Shown here in pieces: positions 9,117 through 18,696 of a DNA stretch of 64,000 nucleotides. The stretch is taken from positions 2,889,501-2,953,500 of the forward strand of contig NZ_CP104992.1 in the NCBI RefSeq assembly GCF_030323265.1, in the 5' to 3' direction. Source of the DNA: Terrirhizobium terrae (lineage in GTDB: Bacteria; Pseudomonadota; Alphaproteobacteria; Rhizobiales; Rhizobiaceae). Within the stretch, counting starts at the first letter, position 1; every line of letters begins with the position of its first letter. The notes beneath the pieces were generated by a model that did no database searches, had not been told where the DNA came from, and was given only the letters and a program-made list of their open reading frames with translations. The translations under genes were made by a program, and so were the position numbers.

Positions 9117-9706
9117 ATGACGTTTCGCCGCCGCACGCCTCTCTCCTTTCGCCAGAAAGTTCATGCCGCCCTTGTGCCCCGAAAGGGTTCAGGCGCGTGC
9201 TCGGCTATTATCGTCTGAAGGTCATGCGCATCGGTGGTTCGCCCCATGCTGTTGCCGCGGGTCTCGCCGTCGGCGTGCTGAGCGCCTGGACACCGTTTCT
9301 CGGTTTTCACCTCCTGTTCGCGCTGCCGGTCGCCTGGCTGATCGGCGGTAGCATGGTTGCTGCGGCACTGGGCACCGCTTTTGCCAATCCGCTGACCTGT
9401 CCCATCATCTGGCCGCTCACCTGGGAGCTAGGCCAGGTCATGCTCGGCGGCGAGGCGACGTCCCGCCATGTCGACCTTGAAAGCCTTCTCTCCCATTTAG
9501 ACGTCTCGCAGCTCTGGCGGCCGATCCTGGAGCCGATGCTGCTCGGCTCGCTGCCGCTCGGCCTCCTCTGCGGTCTCGTCTTCTACGGTGTCACCTATTT
9601 GGGTATACGCAGTTTCCGCAATCGGCGGCTGGACCGCTTGACGGCACGGGGCGAAGCCATCAAGTCAGTCGGGACCAGACGCGAACAGTTGGAAGGACAG
9701 GCATGA
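9117..9706 (+). CDS. DUF2062 membrane protein, frameshifted near the N-terminus
   Basis: A DUF2062 protein with hydrophobic segments and the conserved stretch [19 protein letters not shown] followed by [16 protein letters not shown]. The downstream frame alone starts at 9197, inside the domain. An upstream ATG at 9117 gives [20 protein letters not shown], typical of the family's basic N-terminus, but a T is missing near 9188-9189. Restoring it reads [20 protein letters not shown], about 196 residues in all. The gene ends in an ATGA overlap with acpS and is the first gene of the acpS-lepB-rnc-era operon, an order typical of Rhizobiales. Function is unknown. Confidence 0.85.
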
Positions 9707-10110
9707 TCATCGGCATGGGCAGCGACCTCATCGACATCAGGCGGGTGGAGAAATCCATCGAACGCTTCGGCGAAAGGTTCACCCACCGCTGTTTCACCGA
9801 GATAGAGCGGGCCAAGTCCGAGCGTCGCAAGAACCGGGCAGAATCCTACGCCAAGCGTTTCGCCGCCAAGGAGGCCTGTTCGAAAGCGCTCGGCACGGGG
9901 CTGGCGAACGGCGTGTTCTGGAAGGATATGGGCGTCGTCAACCTGCCGGGCGGCAAGCCGACCATGGTCTTGACGGGCGGTGCCGGTGAGCGGCTGGCGG
10001 AGCTGATCCCGGCGGGCCACGAACCTGTGATCCACATTACCATCACCGACGAATACCCTTATGCCCAGGCCTTCGTCATCATCGAGGCACGCCCGGTCGC
10101 AACCGCGTGA
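9703..10110 (+). CDS. acpS: Holo-[acyl-carrier-protein] synthase
   Basis: A 135-residue AcpS-type phosphopantetheinyl transferase, which moves 4'-phosphopantetheine from CoA to a serine of acyl carrier protein for fatty acid synthesis. The family signatures are [13 protein letters not shown] at the N-terminus (Asp binds magnesium) and [15 protein letters not shown] near residues 48-62 (catalytic Glu and Lys). The start overlaps the upstream stop by four bases, indicating translational coupling, and lepB follows after 139 bp. Confidence 0.97.
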   Translation: MIIGMGSDLIDIRRVEKSIERFGERFTHRCFTEIERAKSERRKNRAESYAKRFAAKEACSKALGTGLANGVFWKDMGVVNLPGGKPTMVLTGGAGERLAELIPAGHEPVIHITITDEYPYAQAFVIIEARPVATA

Positions 10111-10249
10111 CGGGGCGAGGCGCCTGCGGCAAGACAAACAGGCTTATTAACCTGGGGCGCGACAACATTCCCGTTTCCATTTCCATTGCCGTGGCATTTG
10201 GAAGAGTTTAGACAAGGCGGCCACCCGCCAAGATAGAAAGAATTGAAAC

Positions 10250-10999
10250 GTGTCCGATAAAGCCGAGACGAAGCAGCAGAATGCGCTCTGGGAAAACATC
10301 AAGGTCATCATTCAGGCCCTGCTGCTCGCCATGGTCATCCGTACCGTTCTGTTTCAGCCGTTCACTATCCCGTCTGGCTCGATGATGCCGACGCTGCTCG
10401 TCGGCGACTACATTTTCGTCAACAAGTTCGCCTACGGCTATTCGAAATATTCGCTGCCCTTTTCGCCGGATCTCTTCGACGGCCGCATCCTCGAATTCAG
10501 CGAGCCGAAGCGCGGCGATGTCATTGTCTTCCGCCTGCCGCAGCAGCCGGACATCGACTACATCAAGCGCCTGATCGGTCTGCCGGGTGACCGCGTCCAA
10601 GTTCGCGAAGGCGTGCTCTACGTCAATGGCACGGCCGTGCCAAAACAGGCCGACGGCAGCTTCACCTCGGATTATCGCCTCGATCCGGGCGCCAACGTGC
10701 CGGTCTTCCGCGAGACGCTGGATAATGGCAAGAGCTACGACACGCTCGACCAGTCTCCTGTCTCGCGTGGCGACAACACCCAGGAATTCGTCGTGCCGGA
10801 AGGCCACTACTTCTTCATGGGCGACAACCGTGACAACTCGCTCGACAGCCGTTTCGACGTCGGTTACGTGCCTGCCGAAAATCTGGTCGGCCGCGCCAGC
10901 GTCATCTTCTTCTCGCTCGGCAACGACACCTCGTTCCGCGAGATCTGGAAGTGGCCGGCCAACATGCGTTGGGACCGCCTGTTCAAGGGCGTCAACTGA
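10250..10999 (+). CDS. lepB: Signal peptidase I
   Basis: A 249-residue type I signal peptidase that cleaves Sec and Tat leader peptides on the periplasmic face of the inner membrane. One N-terminal membrane helix is seen (VIIQALLLAMVIRTVLF). Box B contains the catalytic Ser (PSGSMMPTL), box D the general-base Lys (YIKRLIGLPGD), and box E is GDNRDNSLDSR. Translation starts at GTG; no upstream ATG is in frame close by. The stop overlaps the rnc start by one base (TGATG), so the two genes are coupled. Confidence 0.97.
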   Translation: MSDKAETKQQNALWENIKVIIQALLLAMVIRTVLFQPFTIPSGSMMPTLLVGDYIFVNKFAYGYSKYSLPFSPDLFDGRILEFSEPKRGDVIVFRLPQQPDIDYIKRLIGLPGDRVQVREGVLYVNGTAVPKQADGSFTSDYRLDPGANVPVFRETLDNGKSYDTLDQSPVSRGDNTQEFVVPEGHYFFMGDNRDNSLDSRFDVGYVPAENLVGRASVIFFSLGNDTSFREIWKWPANMRWDRLFKGVN

Positions 11000-11709
11000 T
11001 GAAGCCGCGGCCGCTCTCGGCTGATGAAATGGGCCAACTGGAAAAGGCGATCGGTCACAGCTTTGCCGACAGGCAATGGCTTGACCGGGCGCTGACCCAT
11101 GCCAGCACCGGAACGGCCAAGAATGCCAATTATGAACGCCTCGAGTTTCTGGGGGATCGGGTGCTCGGTCTGTGCGTCGCCGAGCTTCTGTTCTGCACCT
11201 TCCGGTCGGCGGAGGAGGGCGAGCTCTCCGTCCGCCTGAACCAGCTGGTCAGCGCCGAAAGCTGCGCCATCGTCGCCGACGAACTGGAGCTGCACCGCTT
11301 CATCCGCACCGGCGCCGACGTCAAGAAGCTTACCGGCAAGCGTATGCTCAACGTCCGCGCCGACGTCGTGGAAAGCCTGATCGCCGCGCTCTATCTCGAT
11401 GGCGGATTGGAAGTCGCGCGGGCCTTCGTTTTGCGCTATTGGAAAGAGCGCGCCACCCAGCCGAATGCTGCACGGCGCGATGCCAAGACCGAGCTGCAGG
11501 AATGGGCGCATGCCAAGTTCGGCTTGACGCCATCCTACCGGGTGGACGACCGCTCGGGGCCGGATCACGATCCGCGCTTCACGGTGACGGTGGAAATTGC
11601 CGGCTGCGCGCCGGAGACGGGCACGGACCGTTCGAAACGGGCGGCCGAACAGGTTGCCGCAACGAAGCTCCTCGAACGCGAGGGCATCTGGCAGAAGAGC
11701 CAGGATTGA
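10999..11709 (+). CDS. rnc: Ribonuclease III
   Basis: A 236-residue RNase III, which cleaves double-stranded RNA during rRNA maturation and mRNA decay. The catalytic domain carries the signature NYERLEFLGDRVLGL, whose Glu and Asp residues bind magnesium, and a second acidic site DVVESLIAALYLDGG. A C-terminal double-stranded-RNA-binding domain follows from residue ~160 (KTELQEWAH... and KRAAEQVAATKLLE). The ATG at 10999 overlaps the lepB stop, fixing the start; an upstream extension inside lepB is not plausible. Confidence 0.97.
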   Translation: MKPRPLSADEMGQLEKAIGHSFADRQWLDRALTHASTGTAKNANYERLEFLGDRVLGLCVAELLFCTFRSAEEGELSVRLNQLVSAESCAIVADELELHRFIRTGADVKKLTGKRMLNVRADVVESLIAALYLDGGLEVARAFVLRYWKERATQPNAARRDAKTELQEWAHAKFGLTPSYRVDDRSGPDHDPRFTVTVEIAGCAPETGTDRSKRAAEQVAATKLLEREGIWQKSQD

Positions 11710-11719
11710 TTGGACCAGT

Positions 11720-12663
11720 ATGACTGAAGACGAGAACATTGCCGGCGCAGCAGACGAAACCGCCGCAGGCCCGACCCATTCCGGTTTCGTGGCCCTCATC
11801 GGCGCGACCAATGCCGGCAAGTCGACGCTGGTCAACCGGCTGGTCGGCGCCAAGGTTTCGATCGTCAGCCACAAGGTCCAGACGACGCGCGCCATCGTGC
11901 GCGGCATCGCAATCCACGACAACGCCCAGATCGTCTTCATGGACACCCCCGGCATCTTCAAGCCGCGGCGCAGGCTCGACCGCGCCATGGTGACGTCCGC
12001 CTGGGGCGGCGCCAAGGATGCCGACCTGATCGCGCTTCTGATCGACAGCGAACGCGGTATTCGCGGTGACGCCGAAGCGATCCTCGAAGGCCTGAAGGAC
12101 GTCCACCAGCCGAAAATCCTGCTTCTGAACAAGATCGACCAGGTCAAGCGTGAGGATCTTTGGCCTTGGCGGCAAAGGCCAATGAGACCGTCGCCTTTGA
12201 GCGCACCTTCATGATCTCCGCGACGACCGGTTCCGGCTGCGACGATCTGATGGACTATTTTGCCAAGACCCTGCCGGAAGGTCCCTGGTATTATCCGGAG
12301 GATCAGATCTCCGACCTGCCGATGCGCCAGCTCGCAGCCGAGATCACCCGCGAAAAACTGTTCCTGCGCCTGCATCAGGAGCTTCCCTACGCCTCGCATG
12401 TCGAGACCGAAAAGTGGGAAGAGCGCAAGGACGGTTCGGTGCGCATCGAACAGGTCATCTATGTGGAGCGCGAAAGCCAGAAGAAGATCGCGCTCGGAAA
12501 GAACGGCGAGGCGATCAAGGCGATCTCCACCGCATCCCGCAAGGAGCTCTCGGAAATCCTCGAGCAGCCGGTACACCTCTTCCTTTTCGTCAAGGTTCGC
12601 GAGAACTGGGGCGATGATCCCGAGCGCTTCCGCGAAATGGGGCTGGACTTCCCAAAGAGCTGA
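11720..12663 (+). CDS. era: GTPase Era, frameshifted
   Basis: Era is an essential GTPase that binds 16S rRNA and finishes 30S subunit assembly. The GTPase domain shows G1 (GATNAGKST), G3 (DTPG) and G4 (NKID); the C-terminal KH domain has the RNA-binding loop GKNGEAIKAI. The frame breaks at 12159-12161, where one T is missing (TTT for TTTT). Restoring it reads KREDLLALAAKANETVAFER, giving 314 residues, the normal length. Because era is essential and both halves are perfectly conserved, this is almost surely a sequence error. It follows rnc by 10 bp in the same operon. Confidence 0.95.
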
Positions 12664-12837
12664 CCAAAACCACTCTTAAGAGGTAATTGGCGGCCTTTAT
12701 CCTTCCTCCGGTTGTGCAACTTTGTGCGGCGGACTTGACACGCCGCTACTCCGGACATTTGATCATATTAGCAAGTCGGGCGATTCAACGGCTTTTGCAG
12801 AGGTCATGAAACCGGGGAAGAGGGGGATTGAGACTGC

Positions 12838-13350
12838 ATGGGAAGCAGCATGTATTCGAGGCGCAAGGAGGTCGACCTGAAGGAATCCGTCGGTTTCTTC
12901 AGCTGGGACCTCAGTGAGAACAAGGTCTTCGCCGACCCTGTCTTCGCCTACATTTATGGTCTGGCACCCCGAGACCTTGAGGTAGGGGCGCCGATCGAGG
13001 ATGTCATAAAGCATGTCACGGAGGATGACATGCCGCGTGTCGCAAAGGCACTGCACGAGACGATCATCTCGGGCAAGCCATGCCACCAGACCTACAAGAT
13101 CAAGCATCCTACCGGTCGCGATATGCTCGTGACAGGGCAGGGGCGTTGCCTGCGCAATGGCGAGGGCATGCCGTCCATCTATACGGGATCCGTCACCGCC
13201 GAGGAGTTCGGCAAAATGCCGGCCGAGACCGACCCTTTGGCATCCCATTGCCTTGAAGCACTGAAGCTCGCCAAGCGCCGCCGTCATGCGCTTGCCGAAC
13301 GCTACCTGACATCTGCGCTCGGCGCACTCGGTCGACGCGGCGACAAATGA
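12838..13350 (+). CDS. Single PAS-domain protein
   Basis: A 170-residue cytoplasmic protein made of one PAS fold, probably of the PAS_3 type (residues ~18-120: VGFFSWDLSENKVFADP, then AYIYGL and EDMPRVAKAL). No histidine-kinase, GGDEF or HTH output domain is attached; the C-terminal ~45 residues are helical and basic. It may sense a small ligand or redox state and pass the signal by protein contact. It is separated from era by 174 bp and has its own terminator, so it is likely independent. The partner is unknown. Confidence 0.75.
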   Translation: MGSSMYSRRKEVDLKESVGFFSWDLSENKVFADPVFAYIYGLAPRDLEVGAPIEDVIKHVTEDDMPRVAKALHETIISGKPCHQTYKIKHPTGRDMLVTGQGRCLRNGEGMPSIYTGSVTAEEFGKMPAETDPLASHCLEALKLAKRRRHALAERYLTSALGALGRRGDK

Positions 13351-13400
13351 GCGCATGATTTGTTACGGCAAGGGCGGCTGATCGCGGCCCTTGCCATGCG

Positions 13401-13423
13401 AAAGCCCCGGCTCGCGGGGCTTT
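13401..13423. terminator. Bidirectional terminator
   Basis: AAAGCCCCG and CGGGGCTTT pair around five bases, between the convergent PAS gene and the secreted-protein gene. Confidence 0.75.
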
Positions 13424-13452
13424 AGTGTGCTGGCGTGCCGTTTCAGTTTGCC

Positions 13453-13845
13453 TTACTTCTGGCGATCCATGATCGCCTTCACTTCCAGGAAGCGACGGCG
13501 GTTTTCCGGCTCCTGTTCGTTCGGGCCGTAGCATGTGCGCGAAATGCAGAAACGCTGCAGCGTAAACGGCGGCGTGGCTTTATCGAATTCGCAATCGATC
13601 TCGTTGGTGAAATCCGTCGGCTTTGCGTCGTCGCGCGTAGAGTAGGTCAGGCGCGCGCCGGGCGGATCGAGTTCCGGAAACGACTGCACGATGCCGGTCT
13701 TCAGCGTCGGCACCAGCAGGAAATTCTTCGCGACCGTCATGCAGGCCTGTTCCAGCTGCGGCGACTGGGCGGCGGCCGGTGGCGCCTGGATAAACCCGAC
13801 CACGGTGGCGGACAAAGCGGCTGCAGCGAAGAGGACGTATCTCAT
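13453..13845 (-). CDS. Small secreted protein of unknown function
   Basis: A 130-residue protein with a clear Sec signal peptide (MRYVLFAAAALSATVVG..., cleavage near AAAQS at residue ~26). The mature part has four cysteines (ACMTV, DCEFD, FCIS, CYG) that could form two disulfides in the periplasm. I recognise no family. It faces recO divergently, and a ribosome-binding site (GGGAG) lies close to the ATG. Confidence 0.65.
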   Translation of the reverse strand: MRYVLFAAAALSATVVGFIQAPPAAAQSPQLEQACMTVAKNFLLVPTLKTGIVQSFPELDPPGARLTYSTRDDAKPTDFTNEIDCEFDKATPPFTLQRFCISRTCYGPNEQEPENRRRFLEVKAIMDRQK

Positions 13846-14025
13846 GGGAACTCCCTATGGCGACATTATATGTGGCGAGAGAATTCCGCTGCGGGGCAAT
13901 TTGTTCCAGCCGAGATGATACCTGATCGCAGTTTTCGGCATTGCGTGGCAAAAGTGCAAAACTGATTCAGTCTGAACGACTTATGCGCTAAAACTGAATC
14001 ACTCTGGAAGGGTCTTCACGCATCG

Positions 14026-14778
14026 ATGCAGTGGCAGGACGAGGCAATCATCATCGGCGTCAAGCGGCATGGCGAAACCAGCGTCATCGCCGAGCTGATG
14101 ACCCGTGAGCGCGGCCGCCACCTCGGGCTCGTCCGCTCGGGCCGCTCGCGTGCCATGCAGCCGGTGCTGCAGCCGGGAAACCGGGTCGAGGCTGTCTGGC
14201 GCGCCAGGCTCGACGAACATCTCGGCGACCTGAAGCTCGAGCCGGTGCGCCTGCGGGCGGCCAAGCTGATGGAGACGGCGACCGCCGTCTACGGCGTGCA
14301 GGCCATGGGCGCGCTGCTGCGCCTGCTTCCCGAACGCGATCCCCATCCGCATCTCTTCGATGCGCTCGACATCATTCTCGAGGCGATGGACGACCCGGCC
14401 GATGCCGGCGAGCTTTTCGTCCGCTTCGAACTCGCGGTCTTGAACGATCTTGGCTACGGGCTCGATCTCACCGAATGCGCGGCAACCGGCACGCGCAACA
14501 ATCTCACCCATGTCTCGCCGAAAAGCGGCCGTGCCGTCTGCGGCGAGGCGGCGGCACCCTATGCCGATCGCATGCTGGCTTTGCCTGCCTTCCTGCGCGA
14601 AGGCCCGGCTCCATCGGCTGACCGCGAGAGCATGGCGGCGGCGTTCAAGCTCACCCAGTTCTTCCTGCACCGACACGTTTACGAGCCACGCGGCCTGACT
14701 GCCAATGACGCCCGCGAAGGCTTCGTTCAGGCGGCCTTGAAGGCGCTGAGCAAGTCTGCGGATCGCCAGGCGAGCTGA
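14026..14778 (+). CDS. recO: DNA repair protein RecO
   Basis: A 250-residue RecO, which works with RecF and RecR to load RecA on gapped DNA and anneals single strands. The N-terminal OB-fold begins [18 protein letters not shown], which is diagnostic, and the C-terminal helical domain contains [14 protein letters not shown]. The zinc-binding cysteine cluster of some RecO proteins is reduced here (only ECAATG and VCGEAA are seen). recO closes the lepB-rnc-era-recO order of Rhizobiales, here separated from era by the PAS and secreted-protein genes. Confidence 0.96.
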   Translation: MQWQDEAIIIGVKRHGETSVIAELMTRERGRHLGLVRSGRSRAMQPVLQPGNRVEAVWRARLDEHLGDLKLEPVRLRAAKLMETATAVYGVQAMGALLRLLPERDPHPHLFDALDIILEAMDDPADAGELFVRFELAVLNDLGYGLDLTECAATGTRNNLTHVSPKSGRAVCGEAAAPYADRMLALPAFLREGPAPSADRESMAAAFKLTQFFLHRHVYEPRGLTANDAREGFVQAALKALSKSADRQAS

Positions 14779-14790
14779 GCTAGTTGCTGC

Positions 14791-16029
14791 CTATTCCGCC
14801 GGCTGCATCGCTGCAGGCCGATCAATCGCCTTTTCCTTGATCGGCCAGTGGACGATGGCGGCGAAGAGCCCGAGCGCCACGCCGAACCACCAGACGGCAT
14901 CGTAGGAGCCGAGCCGGTCGTAGAGATATCCGCCCATCCACACGCCGAGGAACGAGCCGACCTGATGCGACAGGAAGACGATTCCGCCCAGCATGCCGAG
15001 ATGGCGGGTGCCGAACATGATGGCCACCAGCCCGTTGGTCGGCGGCACGGTGGAGAGCCACAGGAGGCCCATGACGATGGCGAAGATGATCACCGATGCC
15101 GGAGACTGCGGAAGCAGCAGGAAGGCGGTCACGGCGATCGAGCGGCCGATATAGATATAGGCGAGGAAATAGGGCTTCGAATAACGCTGGCCGATCACTC
15201 CGGCCGACAGCGAGCCGATGATATTGAAGAAGCCGATCAGCGCCATGGCGATCACCGCATAGCGCGCGTCAATGCCGATATCGCCGAGATAGGCGGGAAA
15301 ATGCGCGGTGATGAAGGCGACCTGGAAACCGCAGACGAAGAAGCCGCTGGTGAGCAGCAGGTAGCTTTTGTGGCCAAAGGCCTCGCGCAGCGCCTCGCCG
15401 GCAGTCTGTGGGAACGTCGACTGCTGCTGGCGGCCCGATGAGGAATTGCCGCGTAGCGGTATCGCCAGCAAGGGGATGGCGAGCATCATCACCGCCATGA
15501 TGACGAGACTGTCGGACCATCCATAGGCGCTGATCAGCGCCTGGCTGAGCGGCGCAAACAGGAACATGCCGGCCGAACCCGCTGCCGTGCCGATGCCGAA
15601 GGCGAAGGAGCGCTGCTCTGGCGTTACGTTGCGGGCAAAAGCCGACAGGATCGTGCCGAACGAACCGGCGCCGACCGCAAGCCCCACCATGACGCCGCCG
15701 GACAGATAAAGGATGCTTTCCGAATGCGCCGTCGACATGAGCGCGAGGCCTGCCGCATAGAGCAGGCCCGAGAAGGTCAGGACCCGGCCCGTGCCCCACT
15801 TATCGGCGATGGCGCCGAAGATCGGCTGGCCGAGGCCCCAGGCAAGGTTCTGGATCGCCATGGCGAGACCGAAGGTGGACCGGTCCCAGCCGGTATCGGC
15901 CAGCATCGGCAGCTGGAAAAAGCCCATGGCCGAGCGCGGCCCGAAGGTCAGAAGCGCGACAAGCGCGCCGGCGGCGATGATCAGCCAGGGCATCGGCGTT
16001 TTTGCCGATGACGACGCGTTTGCGGGCAT
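14791..16029 (-). CDS. MFS transporter
   Basis: A 412-residue major facilitator with about twelve hydrophobic segments. The cytoplasmic loop after the second helix reads GAIADKWGTGRVL, the MFS signature. Overall similarity (TFGPRSAMGFFQLPM at the N-terminus, LSHQVGSFLGVWMGGYLYD near the C-terminus) suggests the monocarboxylate/oxalate-formate antiporter-like branch, but the substrate cannot be read from sequence. A strong ribosome-binding site (GGAGGAG) precedes the ATG. The gene is convergent with recO (12-bp gap) and follows the EamA gene on the same strand at a distance of 102 bp. Confidence 0.9.
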   Translation of the reverse strand: MPANASSSAKTPMPWLIIAAGALVALLTFGPRSAMGFFQLPMLADTGWDRSTFGLAMAIQNLAWGLGQPIFGAIADKWGTGRVLTFSGLLYAAGLALMSTAHSESILYLSGGVMVGLAVGAGSFGTILSAFARNVTPEQRSFAFGIGTAAGSAGMFLFAPLSQALISAYGWSDSLVIMAVMMLAIPLLAIPLRGNSSSGRQQQSTFPQTAGEALREAFGHKSYLLLTSGFFVCGFQVAFITAHFPAYLGDIGIDARYAVIAMALIGFFNIIGSLSAGVIGQRYSKPYFLAYIYIGRSIAVTAFLLLPQSPASVIIFAIVMGLLWLSTVPPTNGLVAIMFGTRHLGMLGGIVFLSHQVGSFLGVWMGGYLYDRLGSYDAVWWFGVALGLFAAIVHWPIKEKAIDRPAAMQPAE

Positions 16030-16131
16030 GGGGCTCCTCCAGATTATGGAGAAAACTCATATCGTTTCTGCGACCCTTGGTGAAACGACTTTTGCTAAAG
16101 CAATCCATCATTCCCGTTGATGGAGAAGAGC

Positions 16132-17028
16132 TTACAGCGAACCCGGCGGCTGCACCGGCGGGCGGCGCTTGCCGAGTTGCGCCTCGCGCAGGATGGTGAA
16201 CAGGCCGGCGCCGATGACGATGACGCAGCCGGCGATCATGTTCCAGCTCAGCACCTCATGGAAGACGAAGGTGCCGATGATGCAGACCAGAACCGTCTGC
16301 AGATAGAAGATCGGCTGCACCACGACCGCATCGAGCACGTCGAAGGCGCGGATCAGCAGGTAGTGGCCGGTCATGCCGGTGACGCAGAGCGCCGCCATCC
16401 AGAACCAGTATTCCGGCGCGATATTGGACCAGTAGAAGGGGCCGACGAAGGTGATCGCCACCGCGCCTGCGATGCCGGTGTAGAAGAAGCTGGTCTTCGA
16501 CGTGTCGCTGCGGCTCGCCATGCGGGTCAGCACCGAGTAGAGGGCGAACATCACGGTGCAGATGATCGGGATGATGATGTTGCTGTTGAAGGTCGCGTGG
16601 GTGGGGTCGATGATCAGCAGGATACCGAGGAAGCCGACGCCGATCGCCAACCACCGGCGCCAGCCCACCGTTTCGCCAAGCAGAGGCACGGAAAGACAGG
16701 CGACGACAAGCGGCGAGGCTGCAAAGATCGTGTGTGTCTGCGCCAGGCCCACATAGGCGAAGGAATAGATCGAGATACAGATCTGGAAGACGAGCAGCGT
16801 GCCGCGGATGATCTGTAGCACGAGCCGATTGCTCTTTGCCGTTTCCTTGATCCCGCCCGGATTGCGGGTCGCCAGTGCGAGCACGAAGGCGGCGAAGAAC
16901 CAGTAGCGGATCATCGCGACGAGAACCGGCGGATAGGCCTGGCCCAGATGTTTGGAAATGCCGTCCTGTATGGCGAAGATCGACACCGCGGTGAGTGCGA
17001 AGATGAGGCCCTGGCTGCGTGGTGTCAT
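16132..17028 (-). CDS. EamA/DMT-family transporter
   Basis: A 298-residue drug/metabolite-type transporter with ten predicted membrane helices arranged as two EamA repeats (the first repeat ends near LLIIDPTH, the second near GAGLFTIL). Such proteins export amino acids, nucleobases or other small metabolites; the substrate is unknown. It is on the same strand as the MFS gene 102 bp away, but no shared function is evident. Confidence 0.88.
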   Translation of the reverse strand: MTPRSQGLIFALTAVSIFAIQDGISKHLGQAYPPVLVAMIRYWFFAAFVLALATRNPGGIKETAKSNRLVLQIIRGTLLVFQICISIYSFAYVGLAQTHTIFAASPLVVACLSVPLLGETVGWRRWLAIGVGFLGILLIIDPTHATFNSNIIIPIICTVMFALYSVLTRMASRSDTSKTSFFYTGIAGAVAITFVGPFYWSNIAPEYWFWMAALCVTGMTGHYLLIRAFDVLDAVVVQPIFYLQTVLVCIIGTFVFHEVLSWNMIAGCVIVIGAGLFTILREAQLGKRRPPVQPPGSL

Positions 17029-17186
17029 AAACTTGGATGCTCTTGCGGTGTTGTCCGGCCGTCCTCACCCTCGGCCAGAGGTTTTGATGGTTGTTAACTG
17101 CAATGGCTTTGGCTGATTTGCGTCAAGGTCTGGTAAACGCCGCGCGGTACTTGCCCTGCTAAATCAGCCGCGCCGCGGCGATTTTG

Positions 17187-18035
17187 TCACGCCCTGCGCT
17201 TGATCGCCCAGGCATCGCGCGTGGCTGTGATGCTCGCCTCGTCGCCGAGCCTGATCGTGCCTTCGCTCCGCGGCACGGCGTTCCAGCCGAACAGTGGGCC
17301 CGGCACGCGCCGGTCGGCCGACATGCGGATGCGGCCCATCGCGGGCATGGGGCTCGCGACATCGCGCGAACCGGTCTGCTGGTCCTGCGTGGTCATGATG
17401 CAGCGGGCGCAGGGTTTGACGAAATCGAAGCGGATGCCGCCGATCTCGATGCCGTCCCAATTGTCCTCGGCCCAGGCCTCGCCATGGTCGAGCACAATGT
17501 TTGGCCGGAACCGCTCCATGCCGATTGCGCCTTCGCCATGCTTGTCCATGTCGGCGTTGAGCGCGGCCAGCGAGCCCGTCGTGGTGACGAGAACCTGATA
17601 ACCGTCGGCAAAGGTGACCGGCGTATCCGGTCCCGCCCATTCCGGGCTCGCGGTACGTGCGGCCTTGTCGTCGAAGAACACGAGCTTGATCTCACGGCCA
17701 AGCCATGTCGACAGGATCTCGTTCGCTCCATCATCGGCCACCGCCGCGTTGACGATCGATTTCCACACGGCCACATCCATCCGCCGGTCCTTCGGCGGCA
17801 CGGCGACCATGATCTCGCCCTTGCCCTCGATCGCCAGCCGCACGCCGATATCCTTCGGCTCGACGACGAGTTGGGCCAGCGCCTGCAGTTCCCGCTGCGT
17901 GATGAAATGGCCGGACGGATCGACGATCATCATCTGCCGGTCGCCGGGAATGCCGGACGCGGTGATCGTGGCCTCCGTCAGCGGAATGCCGCGGCCGCTC
18001 TTCAGCGGATAGAAATTCAGTTCGGACACACGCAT
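17187..18035 (-). CDS. MOSC-domain protein (mARC/YcbX-like)
   Basis: A 282-residue protein with the N-terminal beta-barrel domain (MRVSELNFYPLKSGRGI) and a C-terminal MOSC domain. The invariant cysteine that ligates the molybdenum cofactor in mARC enzymes is present in KPCARCIMTT. The related E. coli protein YcbX reduces N-hydroxylated bases with an electron donor. The usual C-terminal 2Fe-2S domain of YcbX is missing, so electrons must come from a separate protein. It is followed, reading downstream-to-upstream on the minus strand, by the HD gene 10 bp away, so the two are probably co-transcribed with DUF2339. Confidence 0.88.
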   Translation of the reverse strand: MRVSELNFYPLKSGRGIPLTEATITASGIPGDRQMMIVDPSGHFITQRELQALAQLVVEPKDIGVRLAIEGKGEIMVAVPPKDRRMDVAVWKSIVNAAVADDGANEILSTWLGREIKLVFFDDKAARTASPEWAGPDTPVTFADGYQVLVTTTGSLAALNADMDKHGEGAIGMERFRPNIVLDHGEAWAEDNWDGIEIGGIRFDFVKPCARCIMTTQDQQTGSRDVASPMPAMGRIRMSADRRVPGPLFGWNAVPRSEGTIRLGDEASITATRDAWAIKRRA

Positions 18036-18045
18036 CAGACAGCCC

Positions 18046-18696
18046 TCAGATTTCGTCCAGAAACATATCGCGGATCTTTACCAGCCGTTCGTGCCGCTCC
18101 TGGGCAAAGGCCCGGCCGGCTGCGGTCTGGAACCCGTCGGCCAGCTTGAACAGCTTGACCTCGAAATGGTCGATTGCAAAGCTCTTGTCGTCGAGTGGCC
18201 GCTCCTTGGCAAGCGGATCGACCGGATCGTAGAGGCCCGACGCCATGCGGCCGGCGATGTAGAAACAGCGGGCAGCACCCACCATGCCGATCGCATCCAG
18301 CCGGTCGGCATCCTGCAGGATCTTTGCTTCCAGCGTTTCCGGCGGCAGGTTGGCGGAAAAGGAATGGGTGGTGATTGCATGGGCGACGGCCTCGACCGCC
18401 GCCTTGTCCCAGCCCATGTCGCCGAGAATGGCGGAAGCCTTCTCCGCCGCCAGCCGCGAGGCCTGGGCTCTCAGCGGCGAATTTTTCTCCACCGAAACGC
18501 AGTCATGCAGCAGGACCGCTGCGGCGAGAACCCTGCCGTCACCGCCCTCCGTCGCATGGATGCGCATGGCATTCTTGAACACGCGCAGGGTATGCGCGAT
18601 GTCGTGGCTGCCGTCATCGCTATCCGTCGCATGCGGGATCAGCTGCCCGGCAAGCTCCTCACAGGGAGCGAAAGCGTCGGCGAGGGGAAGCGTCAT
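18046..18696 (-). CDS. HD-domain phosphohydrolase (YedJ-like)
   Basis: A 216-residue HD-superfamily protein. The metal ligands are visible as H in GSHDIAHTLRV, HD in AAVLLHDCV and D in KILQDADRLDAIG. This matches the YedJ-type uncharacterised phosphohydrolases, which may hydrolyse nucleotides. The start overlaps the DUF2339 stop by four bases (18693-18696), showing coupling in a DUF2339-HD-MOSC operon on the minus strand. Confidence 0.85.
   Translation of the reverse strand: MTLPLADAFAPCEELAGQLIPHATDSDDGSHDIAHTLRVFKNAMRIHATEGGDGRVLAAAVLLHDCVSVEKNSPLRAQASRLAAEKASAILGDMGWDKAAVEAVAHAITTHSFSANLPPETLEAKILQDADRLDAIGMVGAARCFYIAGRMASGLYDPVDPLAKERPLDDKSFAIDHFEVKLFKLADGFQTAAGRAFAQERHERLVKIRDMFLDEI

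Noticed and set aside
10864-12576. Minus-strand frame (~570 codons) over lepB, rnc and era
   Set aside because: Spans three well-conserved plus-strand genes; it exists because of GC skew in codon position three.
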